From NCBI RefSeq assembly GCF_900155965.1, contig NZ_FTMG01000001.1, positions 186,001-250,000 on the forward strand: a DNA stretch of 64,000 nucleotides, in the 5' to 3' direction. The translations under genes and the position numbers were made by a program. Below the pieces are notes generated by a model. That model had not been told where the DNA came from. It worked only from the letters and a program-made list of their open reading frames with translations, and searched no databases. Below, in pieces: positions 45,391 to 55,700 of this stretch (within the stretch, counting starts at the first letter, position 1; each line of letters opens with the position of its first letter). This stretch comes from Mucilaginibacter lappiensis. Lineage in GTDB: Bacteria; Bacteroidota; Bacteroidia; Sphingobacteriales; Sphingobacteriaceae.

Positions 45391-48300
45391 TTAATAATTA
45401 CTTTCCTGAATTGTTACAGGCCCCACCAGACCTGATTTTATTAAGGGGGAATCTTTTTTATAATAATTATAGGTTGAGAACGTGTATCTGTGGCTTGTTC
45501 TCGGTTTCCCCTGGATTAACCAATCGGGCCAATGCTCATTTACTACACCATCATCCGGAAAATTGGCATCACCAATCAATCTGTTTGCCCATAAATTGAC
45601 TACCTCAATTTCAAGTTTATTGTGCTTTTTCAAAGCAGCGTTGCTAATATCTACACGCCAGGGTGCCGTCCAAACTACACCCATATCTTTGCCATTGACT
45701 TTAACGCGGGCCATCTGGTTAACTTCGCCTAAATGCAGGTATATGCTTTTATTCATCTTACCTGGTTTTACAGGCATATCAAAATCCTTGTAATATGTTG
45801 CCGTACCAGAATAATGCCTGATACCATCTTCTGCTCTTAATGTCCAATCTACTAACTGATCAAAACGGATACTTTTTGGGCCACCCCATTTAGGATCGAA
45901 CGAGACCTGCCAGGGACCGTCAAGTGTTTTGATTATGGTACTTACAGCAAGGTTTTTATGATCGGATGGATTAGAAACCCCATCCTTAGTAAATACAATG
46001 AAACAACTTTCATAAGCCTCAAGCTTTAATGGCACAGTTGTTAGTTGGCCGTTTATTCCATATTCAGGTAATTGCCGAATTTCACCAGTTACAGCATCCC
46101 AAAGCTGTGGATTCCCTTTGATACTTCTAAAGGTGGCCGTTGTTTCAACAGATACGCCCGTTCGGTTAGCCACAAAATAAATATCTGCGTCATTAGTAGT
46201 ACGGTGAGTGTAACGTAATGTACCATTGGAAGTAAAATCCGGTTCAACGCCTATCGATTTTAATAGTTGAGCTGTGAGTTCATATTCTGGATAGAGATCA
46301 TCGATCTTCTTATCTAAGTCGCCCCAAAAAATCACTTTACCTTTTCCATATTCATGTATTGTTTGTTGCCCGGGCTCCTGTAAAGTACCCCAAAGTGTTT
46401 TGGCTAATGTACTAACCTGTTCATCACATAAAGGATAGCCTGATAATCCCGGCGACTTTAAAGGAGGTTCTCCCACCACCACAGCACCATCATATACAAG
46501 TGATGTAATTTTCCGTAGTAAAGCAGGGGTCATGGTTTTAATAGCCGGTAATACCAGCAATCGGTAACTAGCTCCGCCTGGAAATACAAGCATGCCATTT
46601 TGTACACTTGCTTTGTAAAGCTGACTGGGTGCACAACCATCAAAGTTATAACCCTTTCTATCGGGCATAAACACATCACCATCCATTGCCGATGAAGGTG
46701 GGCGAAATACATGAGGCGAGCCTTCCGGCGTTAAATAAAGTAAATCAGCAACAGTACGGCCTTGCTGTAAAATATACTGGCAGCGCGATATGTATTCATG
46801 ATAACTGCCAACCATTGGCCACCAGGTTTGGTTCCTGTCCCAATGCACGCCATAAGGCCCCATGGTAGCACCGGGTCGCAATGAGTCGGCCAGGAACTGG
46901 TTTTGAAAGGTGTGGTATACAAATCTATTTATACCCGTGGCAAAAGCCCAATCACCCTGGTTTTTCATTGACCCGGGATATTGTTTCCAAACATCGTCCT
47001 GTGCTGTGAAAGCCTCTGCCGGGATCAACGATTTTCCGTTAATATGACCTATTGAAGTAGATTCGATACAGCTGAATGATGAATTGAAACCCCATCCTTT
47101 ACTCCAGAATTCGCACATAGGCATATCGGCAATATTTCCTAGTTCAAGATCCGCCGTAGGGTTCATATCATAAGGCTCGATGGATAGCTGTAAGCCATAG
47201 CGATGGGCATATGTTTTAACTTGTTGTGCATGGTATTCTAACACCAGTTCTTGCGCTGTTTGTCTAAGATCCCATAAAAAACGTTCGCTTACTTCATTGC
47301 TTTCAACAATATTACCTGCATACACCGGATAATAAGGTAGCGGGTCGTATCCTCTGCGTTTTTTAAATTCCTCACGAAAATGAGGAGTCCAGTTTTGAGC
47401 CCCCATTTCCCAACTGTCTATGTGCAGTCTTTTCAAACCACCTTCATCTTTTGAATCGGGGATGCCGGCTTTGCGCATCAGTTTACCTACATAATTATCC
47501 AGATGAGCGTTAAGTGCTCCTGTATCAAATTTATCAGCCTCAAAGCCCAGACCGGGTACTGGAGCCGGCCGGGTAATAGCACCATTGTTCCTGCGGCCAA
47601 AACGCATGATAGTCCAATTGCCTTTTGGCGCTACCCAGTTGAGCGTGCCATCGGGCTGGAGCTTACCTGTAAGGTCTATAATTTTAGATCTATCAACCAC
47701 CGTGTTTTTAGGAGGCTCAACGTATTCGGCTGTTGTTGGCAGATATTGTTTAACTCCCCTTACAGATGAATAAGGTGCGCGATAGAACAATGCTTTTTCG
47801 TCCACATCAGCTATTTTTTGACCTGTTGCCGATGGGGTCGGATAAGCCAATACAGCTACATCTTCGTAAAAATCATTCCATTGCTTTTTTAGTTCTGGCG
47901 TAAATGCGCCTTCACCAAAATAGGGTTTCTTCGGTAAGGGGATGGGTAAAATAATGAGTTGCTTTTTGCCTCCCATTATATTGACGGAACTACTAACTAA
48001 ATGCTGCATAGACTGCTTTACAGGTACCCAGGGACCACCACTCCCTGTCCAGCCGGGTCCTATACCCAATGTCATTTCAATACCTAAACGTTTGGCTTCT
48101 TTTACAGCATGAGCAAACATACGTTGCCATTCTTCGCTTAAAAAATCAACAGGGCCTCGTGGGATACCAACATTTACCTCCAGAAAAATAAAGTTACCTA
48201 TCCCAGCTTTCTTCATGGCCTCCAAATCAGCAGTGATAGATCGCTCCGACATATTGCCATCCATAAAATACCAATATACACCCGGCTTAGCGCTGTTAGG

Positions 48301-48396
48301 CGGATGAATAAATTGTTCTTTTAGTTTGCTTATCTGTGCATTAGCAATACTCAAACTATTGAAAATGATTATAAGGAAAAATAAAAACCTATTCAT
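45391..48396 (-). CDS. GH106-like alpha-L-rhamnosidase, secreted
   Basis: This 1001-residue enzyme has signal peptide MNRFLFFLIIIFNSLSIANA. The N-terminal barrel begins FIHPPNSAKPGVYWYFMDGN with ITADLEAMKKAGIGNFIFLE and GIGPGWTGSGGPWV, which are GH106 hallmarks. Further blocks are RLHIDSWEMGAQNWTPHFRE and LSIEPYDMNPT, the latter with a candidate catalytic Glu. The C-terminal galactose-binding-like sandwich ends WANRLIGDANFP. Length fits GH106. It lies between GH39 and the isomerase-like gene. Rhamnose from pectin-type side chains is the usual substrate, though several GH106-like subgroups remain uncharacterised. Confidence 0.87.
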   Translation of the reverse strand: MNRFLFFLIIIFNSLSIANAQISKLKEQFIHPPNSAKPGVYWYFMDGNMSERSITADLEAMKKAGIGNFIFLEVNVGIPRGPVDFLSEEWQRMFAHAVKEAKRLGIEMTLGIGPGWTGSGGPWVPVKQSMQHLVSSSVNIMGGKKQLIILPIPLPKKPYFGEGAFTPELKKQWNDFYEDVAVLAYPTPSATGQKIADVDEKALFYRAPYSSVRGVKQYLPTTAEYVEPPKNTVVDRSKIIDLTGKLQPDGTLNWVAPKGNWTIMRFGRRNNGAITRPAPVPGLGFEADKFDTGALNAHLDNYVGKLMRKAGIPDSKDEGGLKRLHIDSWEMGAQNWTPHFREEFKKRRGYDPLPYYPVYAGNIVESNEVSERFLWDLRQTAQELVLEYHAQQVKTYAHRYGLQLSIEPYDMNPTADLELGNIADMPMCEFWSKGWGFNSSFSCIESTSIGHINGKSLIPAEAFTAQDDVWKQYPGSMKNQGDWAFATGINRFVYHTFQNQFLADSLRPGATMGPYGVHWDRNQTWWPMVGSYHEYISRCQYILQQGRTVADLLYLTPEGSPHVFRPPSSAMDGDVFMPDRKGYNFDGCAPSQLYKASVQNGMLVFPGGASYRLLVLPAIKTMTPALLRKITSLVYDGAVVVGEPPLKSPGLSGYPLCDEQVSTLAKTLWGTLQEPGQQTIHEYGKGKVIFWGDLDKKIDDLYPEYELTAQLLKSIGVEPDFTSNGTLRYTHRTTNDADIYFVANRTGVSVETTATFRSIKGNPQLWDAVTGEIRQLPEYGINGQLTTVPLKLEAYESCFIVFTKDGVSNPSDHKNLAVSTIIKTLDGPWQVSFDPKWGGPKSIRFDQLVDWTLRAEDGIRHYSGTATYYKDFDMPVKPGKMNKSIYLHLGEVNQMARVKVNGKDMGVVWTAPWRVDISNAALKKHNKLEIEVVNLWANRLIGDANFPDDGVVNEHWPDWLIQGKPRTSHRYTFSTYNYYKKDSPLIKSGLVGPVTIQESNY

Positions 48397-48411
48397 TATT
48401 ATTTATGTCTT

Positions 48412-49884
48412 TTATTTACCAGTAACAATCATAGCAACGGCAAAAGGCTTTAACTCAATAAAATCGTTGTTTAATGTTGATTGAGTTGGCTCATTATCTC
48501 CGAGGGCACTATCCAGCATACTCAATTTCGCACCTTTAACATCCTGCGGTACTTTTATCCTGATGGTTTTATTACGTTTATTAAGGATCAGTATTTTTTT
48601 ATCTCCCCCATCTGTAAATCCTTGCGCCACAATATCATCTCCATTATTTCCCTCTATACTGGTTCTTACCAATTTACTGCCCGGCTTAATATTATCTTTT
48701 ATGAGTTTGAGCACCCGGAAACGGGCATTGGGTTTATTATTTTCATAATTAATCATACTTACATCCGGATACTGTGAGGGAAAGCCTACCAGTTGAGATT
48801 CGCCTATAACATCGATACCGGCTTTGGTAAGCTCTATAAAGAAATAGGCATACACACTTGCCGATAGGTTCCAGTAAGCCGGGATAATTGGCTGATTACG
48901 CATTTCGCCGCTTACAAACGTACCCAGTTCATTAATATCCGTTTTAGTATCGGGGGATAAACGTTTGCGAATATTTTCGATGTAAGTTACCGTGTTTATA
49001 AAATGTTCTGCTTTATCAAATACTGAATACTCATACGCATCGAATTTTTGATTACTGTTAGCATTAGCATAACAATGGTAGGATATCATATCCAGCCGAA
49101 TGCCGGGTTTATGATTAGCCGGATTCAGAAAATATTCAAACCATTCAGGTCTTTCATATGCAAGTGCCATTCCTACAAATTTAACATTAGGCAACACAGC
49201 TTTTATGGCGGTTACCATAGCGTCATAAATTTTAGTATAAGTTTGTGGTGACATGCTATGTTCCAGATCGGGTTCATTTAATACTTCCCAGTATGGAATT
49301 TCATAATGATAACCTGATTTATGATATTTCCCCAGTTCATCAGTAAATCCGCCTTTGGTGTACCAACTAATAAGGCGCACATAATAATCCGTCAACTCTT
49401 TAAGGGTGGTATCTCTTAATTCAGTACCACCACCATAATTCCAGACAACCTGGTTGGGGTCCTCGGGATAAGCAACAGGTTTCTCAGTTTTAAACATCCA
49501 TTGTGGTATGGTACTAAAATTCATAATTACGGAATGCCCTTTAGTGGCTTCCAGAAAATCAATAGTCATTGGATCTATCAAACTAAAATCCCACGATGTT
49601 TTGGTGGCTGTTGGGGCATCCAATTCGGCTACTGCCAGCTTAGGGTACGGGAACCAGGGCACATAACGCACATAATCGGCATTTAGATTGCTTAGGGCCT
49701 CAAAAGAGCCATCGTGCATTGAGGCCTTCCGGCGCAACATGGGATTGCCAACTACCTGCAATGTAGGGGTTGACCTAGAAACCATAACTACTTCATTCCA
49801 ATTAACCTTTAGCTGGGGAGTTTGTGCTTTACTTATACTAAAACACAGTACTCCTAAAACCATACTTATTAATTTTTTCATCAT
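48412..49884 (-). CDS. GH39-like glycoside hydrolase, secreted
   Basis: This 490-residue clan GH-A-type enzyme has signal peptide MMKKLISMVLGVLCFSISKA. The (beta/alpha)8 barrel carries IPYWEVLNEPDLEHSM with the acid/base Glu at about residue 202, and KTDINELGTF supplies a plausible nucleophile Glu. The C-terminal beta domain includes DKKILILNKRNKTIRIKVP, typical of GH39/GH30-like enzymes. It is first in a three-gene operon with GH106 and the isomerase-like gene, divergent from araC-GH32. Beta-xylosidase or alpha-iduronidase-like activity is possible; the family fit is good but not exact. Confidence 0.8.
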   Translation of the reverse strand: MMKKLISMVLGVLCFSISKAQTPQLKVNWNEVVMVSRSTPTLQVVGNPMLRRKASMHDGSFEALSNLNADYVRYVPWFPYPKLAVAELDAPTATKTSWDFSLIDPMTIDFLEATKGHSVIMNFSTIPQWMFKTEKPVAYPEDPNQVVWNYGGGTELRDTTLKELTDYYVRLISWYTKGGFTDELGKYHKSGYHYEIPYWEVLNEPDLEHSMSPQTYTKIYDAMVTAIKAVLPNVKFVGMALAYERPEWFEYFLNPANHKPGIRLDMISYHCYANANSNQKFDAYEYSVFDKAEHFINTVTYIENIRKRLSPDTKTDINELGTFVSGEMRNQPIIPAYWNLSASVYAYFFIELTKAGIDVIGESQLVGFPSQYPDVSMINYENNKPNARFRVLKLIKDNIKPGSKLVRTSIEGNNGDDIVAQGFTDGGDKKILILNKRNKTIRIKVPQDVKGAKLSMLDSALGDNEPTQSTLNNDFIELKPFAVAMIVTGK

Positions 49885-50043
49885 TGCGATTTAGAATAAT
49901 TTACATGTACCCGTCGAAAAGGCAGAAGCTCAGAGATCCTCACCGGTAATTCTTACCTTTCTCACAACTTAACCAATATGTTAATTGCCTGAATTTTGCT
50001 TTAAATTATAAGCAAGAAAGAGTTTAAAATTGATTATCAAAAG

Positions 50044-50069
50044 TATTTCAATGATGATGAGTTGAAATA
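50044..50069. promoter_or_regulatory. Dyad TATTTCAA-N10-TTGAAATA
   Basis: An exact 8-bp inverted repeat at 50044-50051 and 50062-50069 has an 18-base centre-to-centre spacing. It lies in the divergent promoter region of the second carbohydrate cluster and may be a regulator-binding site. Confidence 0.45.
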
Positions 50070-50073
50070 CAGG

Positions 50074-50103
50074 TTTTGATATTTGAATTGTATTTTTTGA
50101 TAT
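50074..50103 (+). promoter_or_regulatory. Candidate AraC-type operator, direct repeats 21 bp apart
   Basis: TTTTGATAT occurs at 50074-50082 and again at 50095-50103, exactly 21 bases apart, two helical turns, as is usual for AraC-family half-sites. A third, inverted copy with one mismatch (TTATCAAAA) lies at 50034-50042. The adjacent plus-strand gene encodes an AraC-type regulator. Confidence 0.55.
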
Positions 50104-50225
50104 GGGCCTTGTTAGTATATAAATTGTTCCTATTTTTAATACTTTATAAACCACTACTATCTGGCATTCTCGCTATATTGGGCAAACGTGTCCTTTGCCA
50201 GCAAACATTATAGTAGCATAATTAA

Positions 50226-51113
50226 ATGATCAATTATTACAAATACCTGCCGGTAAGCCGTGAAGATGAAAACTGGGGGCTATGTGTTTTAAATACGGGC
50301 TGTACCCATATAGGGCCCACAGGTTCATATCCATTTAAAACCCATCCTGCTCATCATTATTTTAACTGGGATATGGGGCGCGTATTAAATGAGTACCAAA
50401 TTATTTATATTACAAGAGGTAAAGGAACTTTTGAATCAGACAGCTGCAAACTTCGCGAGATAAAAGCAGGCACCATTATTATTCTTTTTCCTGGAGAAAG
50501 GCATCGATACAAACCAGATAGCGAAACCGGTTGGGATGAATATTGGGTAGGTATAAAGGGAGATATTATAGATAACCTGGTGAAGAAAAACTTCTTAAAG
50601 CCTGACAATCCAAGTATTTATATTGGCTTCCATGAGGGAATATTTAAACTATTCAACAGCGTTATTGAGGTAACTAAAACAGAAAACACAGGATACCAAC
50701 CACTTATTTCAGGAGCAGCATTGCACCTGATGGGGAATTTTCATTTTATTTTGAAACAAAACGCGGTAGAATGCGAAGAAAAAGAAGTGATCATTAATAA
50801 AGCAAGACTGTTATTCCGTTCAAATATCGTAAATGACTTTTCGCCAGAGCAAGCTGCCGAAGAATTACAAGTGGGTTATTCCTGGTTCAGAAAAGCTTTT
50901 AAAAGCTATACCGGACTTTCACCGGGTCAATATTATATCCAATTAAAAATAGAGCGGGCCAAAGAGCTTTTGAACAATCCGGCTACTCCTATAAAGCAAA
51001 TTGCTTATGATTTGGGCTTTGACAGTTATTTCTACTTCTCTAAAATGTTCAAAGAAAAAACCGGCATTACCCCAACCGATTATCGAAAAAGAGCCATAGG
51101 TGTTATATATTAA
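50226..51113 (+). CDS. AraC-family transcriptional regulator
   Basis: This 295-residue regulator has an N-terminal cupin sugar-sensing domain (about 20-160, including IIYITRGKGTFES and GTIIILFPGERHRYKP). The C-terminal double helix-turn-helix (about 195-290) includes SPEQAAEELQVGYSWFRKAF and PIKQIAYDLGFDSYFYFSKM. It should bind the repeats in the upstream divergent region and switch on GH32 and probably the GH39/GH106 operon in response to a sugar. GH32 follows after 9 bases, so it is co-transcribed with its regulator. The inducer is not known. Confidence 0.93.
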   Translation: MINYYKYLPVSREDENWGLCVLNTGCTHIGPTGSYPFKTHPAHHYFNWDMGRVLNEYQIIYITRGKGTFESDSCKLREIKAGTIIILFPGERHRYKPDSETGWDEYWVGIKGDIIDNLVKKNFLKPDNPSIYIGFHEGIFKLFNSVIEVTKTENTGYQPLISGAALHLMGNFHFILKQNAVECEEKEVIINKARLLFRSNIVNDFSPEQAAEELQVGYSWFRKAFKSYTGLSPGQYYIQLKIERAKELLNNPATPIKQIAYDLGFDSYFYFSKMFKEKTGITPTDYRKRAIGVIY

Positions 51114-51122
51114 AATTCAACT

Positions 51123-52652
51123 ATGAATAAAGCTAAATTAATAATCGTACTCCTGTTTGCTATATCTTCAAGATCATTTGCCCAACAAGAAACAGCTACA
51201 CCGCAATGGCGGCCGACCTATCATTTTACGCCCCCGACCAACTGGACCAATGATCCCAATGGTTTGATATACCTAAATGGAGAATTTAACCTGTATTACC
51301 AACATAATCCTTTTGAAAATAAATGGGGACACATGAGCTGGGGCCACGCTACGAGTAAAGACCTCATACATTGGAAACATTTACCGGTAGCCATTCCTGA
51401 AATTTTGAGCAAGGACACCACTACCTGGATCTACTCAGGATCTGCAGTACTTGACAAAAACAACACCAGCGGTTTTGGCTTAAATGGTCAAGCTCCTATT
51501 GTTGCCATCTTTACTGCCGATCAGCCTAAACAGAAAAAAGAATCACAGTTTATTGCCTATAGTAATGACAATGCTTTATCTTACAATCTATACGCAAATA
51601 ATCCGGTTATTGATCTGCAAATGCACGATTTCCGTGATCCTAATGTATTTTGGTATGAACCAACTAAGCAATGGATCATGACGGTTGCTATGGTTGATGA
51701 GCATATGGTACGCATTTATGGTTCAAAAGACCTGAAGAAATGGACAAAACTAAGCGATTTTGGCCCTGCTGGTTATACTAAAAATGGTTGGGAATGTCCA
51801 TCACTCATCCCACTGTCGGTTGACGGGGATCCAACTCGCGTCAAATGGGTGTTATTTGTATCATCTGGTGGAGATCATGGGCCATTAATGCAGTATTACA
51901 TAGGAGATTTTGATGGTGTTACATTTAAAAATAACAATCCTACGGATAAAGTGCTAACTGTTGATTATGGTGATGCTTTTTATGCAGCTATAGCCTGGCG
52001 TGATGCTCCGGGAAATAAAAAAATATTATTAGGCTGGCTCCAAAATGGTCGCAAAGAAACTTACCCATGGAAAGGTCAGATGTCAATACCTCATGATCTT
52101 TATTTAAAAACTACAGATGAAGGTTTGAAATTGATACAAATCCCCTCAACCATCATAAGTAATTCGCTTTCAAAACTATCAAAGGGTAAAAAGCTTATCA
52201 AAGAAGACATATCGCTTACTGGGCGTTTGGATTTATCTGGGAATAACAGTTTCAACAATAATGCTAATTGGTTAGATGTAGAATTTAACCTGGGCGATGC
52301 CAAAAAAGTTGGGGTTATCGTAGCAGAAAAAATGGGCAGCGATCAAAAAATCACAGTTGGTTACGATGTCATTAAAAAAGAACTATATGTAGACTGTACC
52401 AGATCGGAAAGTGGGAATAAAGATACACGGAACTTAATTCAAACAGCTCCAATGAGATCTGTAAATGGCGTTGTACGGATGCAAGTACTGATTGATAAAT
52501 CGTCACTGGAAGTCTTTGGTAACAGCGGAGAAAAAGTAATATCAACCATGATTTACCCTAATAAGGACGCTACCGGCATATCTTTATTTTCTGACGGTAA
52601 GACCATGGTTAGATCTTTAAAAGTATGGGATCTAAATAACGCCAATAAATAA
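51123..52652 (+). CDS. GH32 fructan hydrolase (levanase/inulinase/invertase type), secreted
   Basis: This 509-residue exported enzyme has a signal peptide ending near SRSFAQ. The five-blade propeller has the nucleophile motif NWTNDPNG (Asp44), FRDPNV (Asp172, transition-state stabiliser) and the acid/base motif WECPSL (Glu224). The C-terminal beta-sandwich carries LEVFGNSGEKVISTMIYP. It is of normal length. It cleaves beta-fructosyl ends from sucrose, inulin or levan; preference cannot be decided. It lies directly after the AraC-type gene and converges on the RND pump gene over a hairpin. Confidence 0.95.
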   Translation: MNKAKLIIVLLFAISSRSFAQQETATPQWRPTYHFTPPTNWTNDPNGLIYLNGEFNLYYQHNPFENKWGHMSWGHATSKDLIHWKHLPVAIPEILSKDTTTWIYSGSAVLDKNNTSGFGLNGQAPIVAIFTADQPKQKKESQFIAYSNDNALSYNLYANNPVIDLQMHDFRDPNVFWYEPTKQWIMTVAMVDEHMVRIYGSKDLKKWTKLSDFGPAGYTKNGWECPSLIPLSVDGDPTRVKWVLFVSSGGDHGPLMQYYIGDFDGVTFKNNNPTDKVLTVDYGDAFYAAIAWRDAPGNKKILLGWLQNGRKETYPWKGQMSIPHDLYLKTTDEGLKLIQIPSTIISNSLSKLSKGKKLIKEDISLTGRLDLSGNNSFNNNANWLDVEFNLGDAKKVGVIVAEKMGSDQKITVGYDVIKKELYVDCTRSESGNKDTRNLIQTAPMRSVNGVVRMQVLIDKSSLEVFGNSGEKVISTMIYPNKDATGISLFSDGKTMVRSLKVWDLNNANK

Positions 52653-52672
52653 TTGGAAGCTATATTACTATA

Positions 52673-52714
52673 ATTATAAGGATACGACAATAATGACTGT
52701 CGCATCCTTATAAT
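52673..52714. terminator. Bidirectional terminator-like hairpin between GH32 and the RND gene
   Basis: A 17-base left arm at 52673-52689 pairs with 52698-52714 with a single mismatch and an 8-base loop. It fills the 72-base gap between two convergent genes. Its AT-rich base on both sides suits termination in both directions. Confidence 0.75.
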
Positions 52715-52724
52715 CTCAGACTTA

Positions 52725-55700
52725 TTATTCTCCTTTATCGCTTTTTATAGCTGGAGGGATCAACTCGTACACAATTGGTGTTACAATTCTGGATAGCAAT
52801 GTAGAACTTATTAATCCTCCAATAAGCACAATGGCCAATGGTGATATTAAAGGATTGGTAGATGTTGCGATCGGAATCAATCCACCTATGGCAGTAAGAG
52901 ATGTCAATACAATCGGTAAAAAACGAACCTCGCCGGCTTCGCGGATCGCATCCTGAAGCCCTTTGCCCTGCTGTCTTAACTGGTTGGTAAAATCTACCAG
53001 CAAGATGGTATTTTTCACTTCGATCCCAGCCAAAGCAATCAGTCCGATGATGGCTACAAATGACAGCGAATTACCTGTTACCCAAAGTGCAACAGCAGCC
53101 CCCACCACACCTAACGGTATTACCGAAAGGATGATCAATGTACTTTTAAATGTTTTAAATAATAAAACAAGTACTGCAATAAATACAAATACAGTGACCA
53201 GGATAATGCTCATAAAACCACCAAAGGAGTTGTTTTTTGATTCAACCTCGCCACCCATTTCATAACTATAACCAGGCGGGAGTTTTAGTTTATCCATTTT
53301 TTGAGTTACATCATCTATTACGCGACTAACCAAAAAACTCTTCTGCACATTGGCTTGTACAGATACAACCCGCTTTTTTTCCTGGTGATTAATAACGGCT
53401 GGAGAAGCTTCCAATTGCAAATCTGCCACTTGTTTTAGGGGTAAGGCATTGCCCTGGGCATTATTTACATATAGATTCCTAAAGGCATCAATACTTGGCC
53501 GCCCCTCCTTTACCCGCGTAAGCAAAACGGTATAACCGTATTTATTATCATTATTGTAATAGGTGCCCATGTCCAGGCCGGTAACAGCTAATCTTGCAAT
53601 CTGATCTACAGCTAAAGAGTTTACGCCTAATTGTTGTGCTTTATCTTTATTGACCGCTATGCGTATATCGCTTTTTAATAAGCTTACCGGATTGTTTATA
53701 TACATGGTTCCCGCTGTTTGGTGCAGTAACTGTTCAACCTTTAAAGAATAAGCCCGCAAGGTGTCCAGATTATCGCCGAACAGACGTACCTCGATTGGTG
53801 CAACCACAGGCGGTCCTTGTTCAAAATTCTTTACCTCAACTTTAGCACCCAGATAATGTGCCCAACGATGCTGTAAGCGTTGTATTAAGGCTAATTTCTG
53901 ATCGGGTCTGGTATCATTATCCAACTGAACAAAAAGCTGGGCAAAATCACTGCGGTTATTTTCCGAATTTACATTATAGTAAATACGCGGATTACCATGC
54001 CCCACATTGGTTGCGTAATATTGAATAAGTGGCTCTTTCTTTAATTGCTTTTCAATTTCCTTTGAAACACTATCTGTATAAGGCAGGTTTGACTGGTTAG
54101 GTGTAGTAATGTTTATCAGAAACTGCGGCTTTTCTGACGATGGGAACAAACTGAACCCAATAACACCAAACAGATAGATGGCAGAGACAAACAATACAAC
54201 AGCTACGCCGATAGTTAAAAATGGTCTTTGAAGTGCCTTATCCAACAAGCGGGCATAGCTGCCATGAATCAGTCTTTTCAAAGCACGCATCAGGAAATTC
54301 CCTTCGGGATTACCAGTATGATTTTTTAACAGACGACTCGATAAAAATGGAATAATAGTTAAGGATACTAGCATAGATGCCAATACACAGAAAATAACTG
54401 CTAGTGGTAAACACCGGATAAAATCGCCTGATCCTTCAGGTAAAAACACCAATGGCATAAAGGCGATAATCAGGATAACAGTACAACCTACCACAGCTTT
54501 ACCGATCTGGCCAGTTGCTTTTAGGGTTGCTTCCAGACGGCTATGCCCTTCCAGCATCCAGCGTTCTATGTTTTCTACCACAACGATGCTATCATCTACC
54601 AGAAGCCCTAACGCAACTACTAACCCTACAATACTCAACTGATTTAAATTAAACCCAAACAATTGCAGTAACACAATACCAATGGCCAGCGAAAGCGGGA
54701 TGGAGATCATAACAATAACAGCCGGACGTAAACCTAAAGGCAGTAAAGTAACTGCAACCAATAAAATAGCGATAATAAAATCGTGACTTAAACCGGTTAA
54801 ACGTCTGCTCACATTATCAGCCTGATCAAAATTTTGCACAAGGTCTATATTACCGGGGAGTAGTTTTTTAAAACTGGTGAGCACTTTGCTATAATCCGCT
54901 TGTGTTTTATTGATATTCTCTCCATCTTTCTGAGCAGCTGTTACAAATACACAGCGATGCCCGTTCAACCGGGTTATATGCTTTTCTTCGCCATAGCCAT
55001 AATATACACGGGCAATATCTTTTAATAAAATATTTTTACCGTTTGCAGCATAAACAATCGTGCTGTTCACCGCATCAAGCGTACGATAATCATTACTCTT
55101 GATATTAAAAGTAAGATGTGCAGCATCGATACTTCCTCCGGGGACACTGGCCATTTCACTATGTAAACTATTAATCACGGCACTTACAGGCAAGTGCATT
55201 TGCGCCATTTTTTCGAGGTCAAGCTCTATGCGAACCTGCTGTCCCGGAAGTCCAAAGATTGCCACCTGTTTTAGGGATGATACCTTCTCCAGTTCGTCCT
55301 GCAGTTTCTCAGCAAAGTGCTGCAATAAGCTACGGGGAGCATTTTCTGATACCAAGGCAACCTGCAATACATTAACGTCTGTTGGCTGCTGTTTTTGAAT
55401 CTCAATATTCGTAATATCCGCAGGAAGTTCACTTCGTTTATTATTTACTTCCCGCACTATTTCCTGATACTTGGAGTCGATATTACTGCTGTATTTATAT
55501 TCAACCCTTAATACAGCAACCCCATTGGATATATTGGTACGGATGCGTTTAATATCATCTAAGCCACCTATTGTTTTTTCTAAGGGTGTTACTACCCTGT
55601 CTTCAATATCACGCGGACTTGTTCCCGGGTAATTAACAATAACCAAAAAAGCAGGAGGATGCATCTCCGGATCTTCCGAACGGGGCATATTCAACATAGT

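Larger units (their letters stand above)
49885..50225. other. Divergent regulatory region between GH39 and araC-like genes
   Basis: These 341 AT-rich bases contain no gene. They hold the promoters for the minus-strand GH39-GH106-isomerase operon and the plus-strand araC-GH32 pair. Repeats described separately lie at 50034-50103. Confidence 0.7.
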
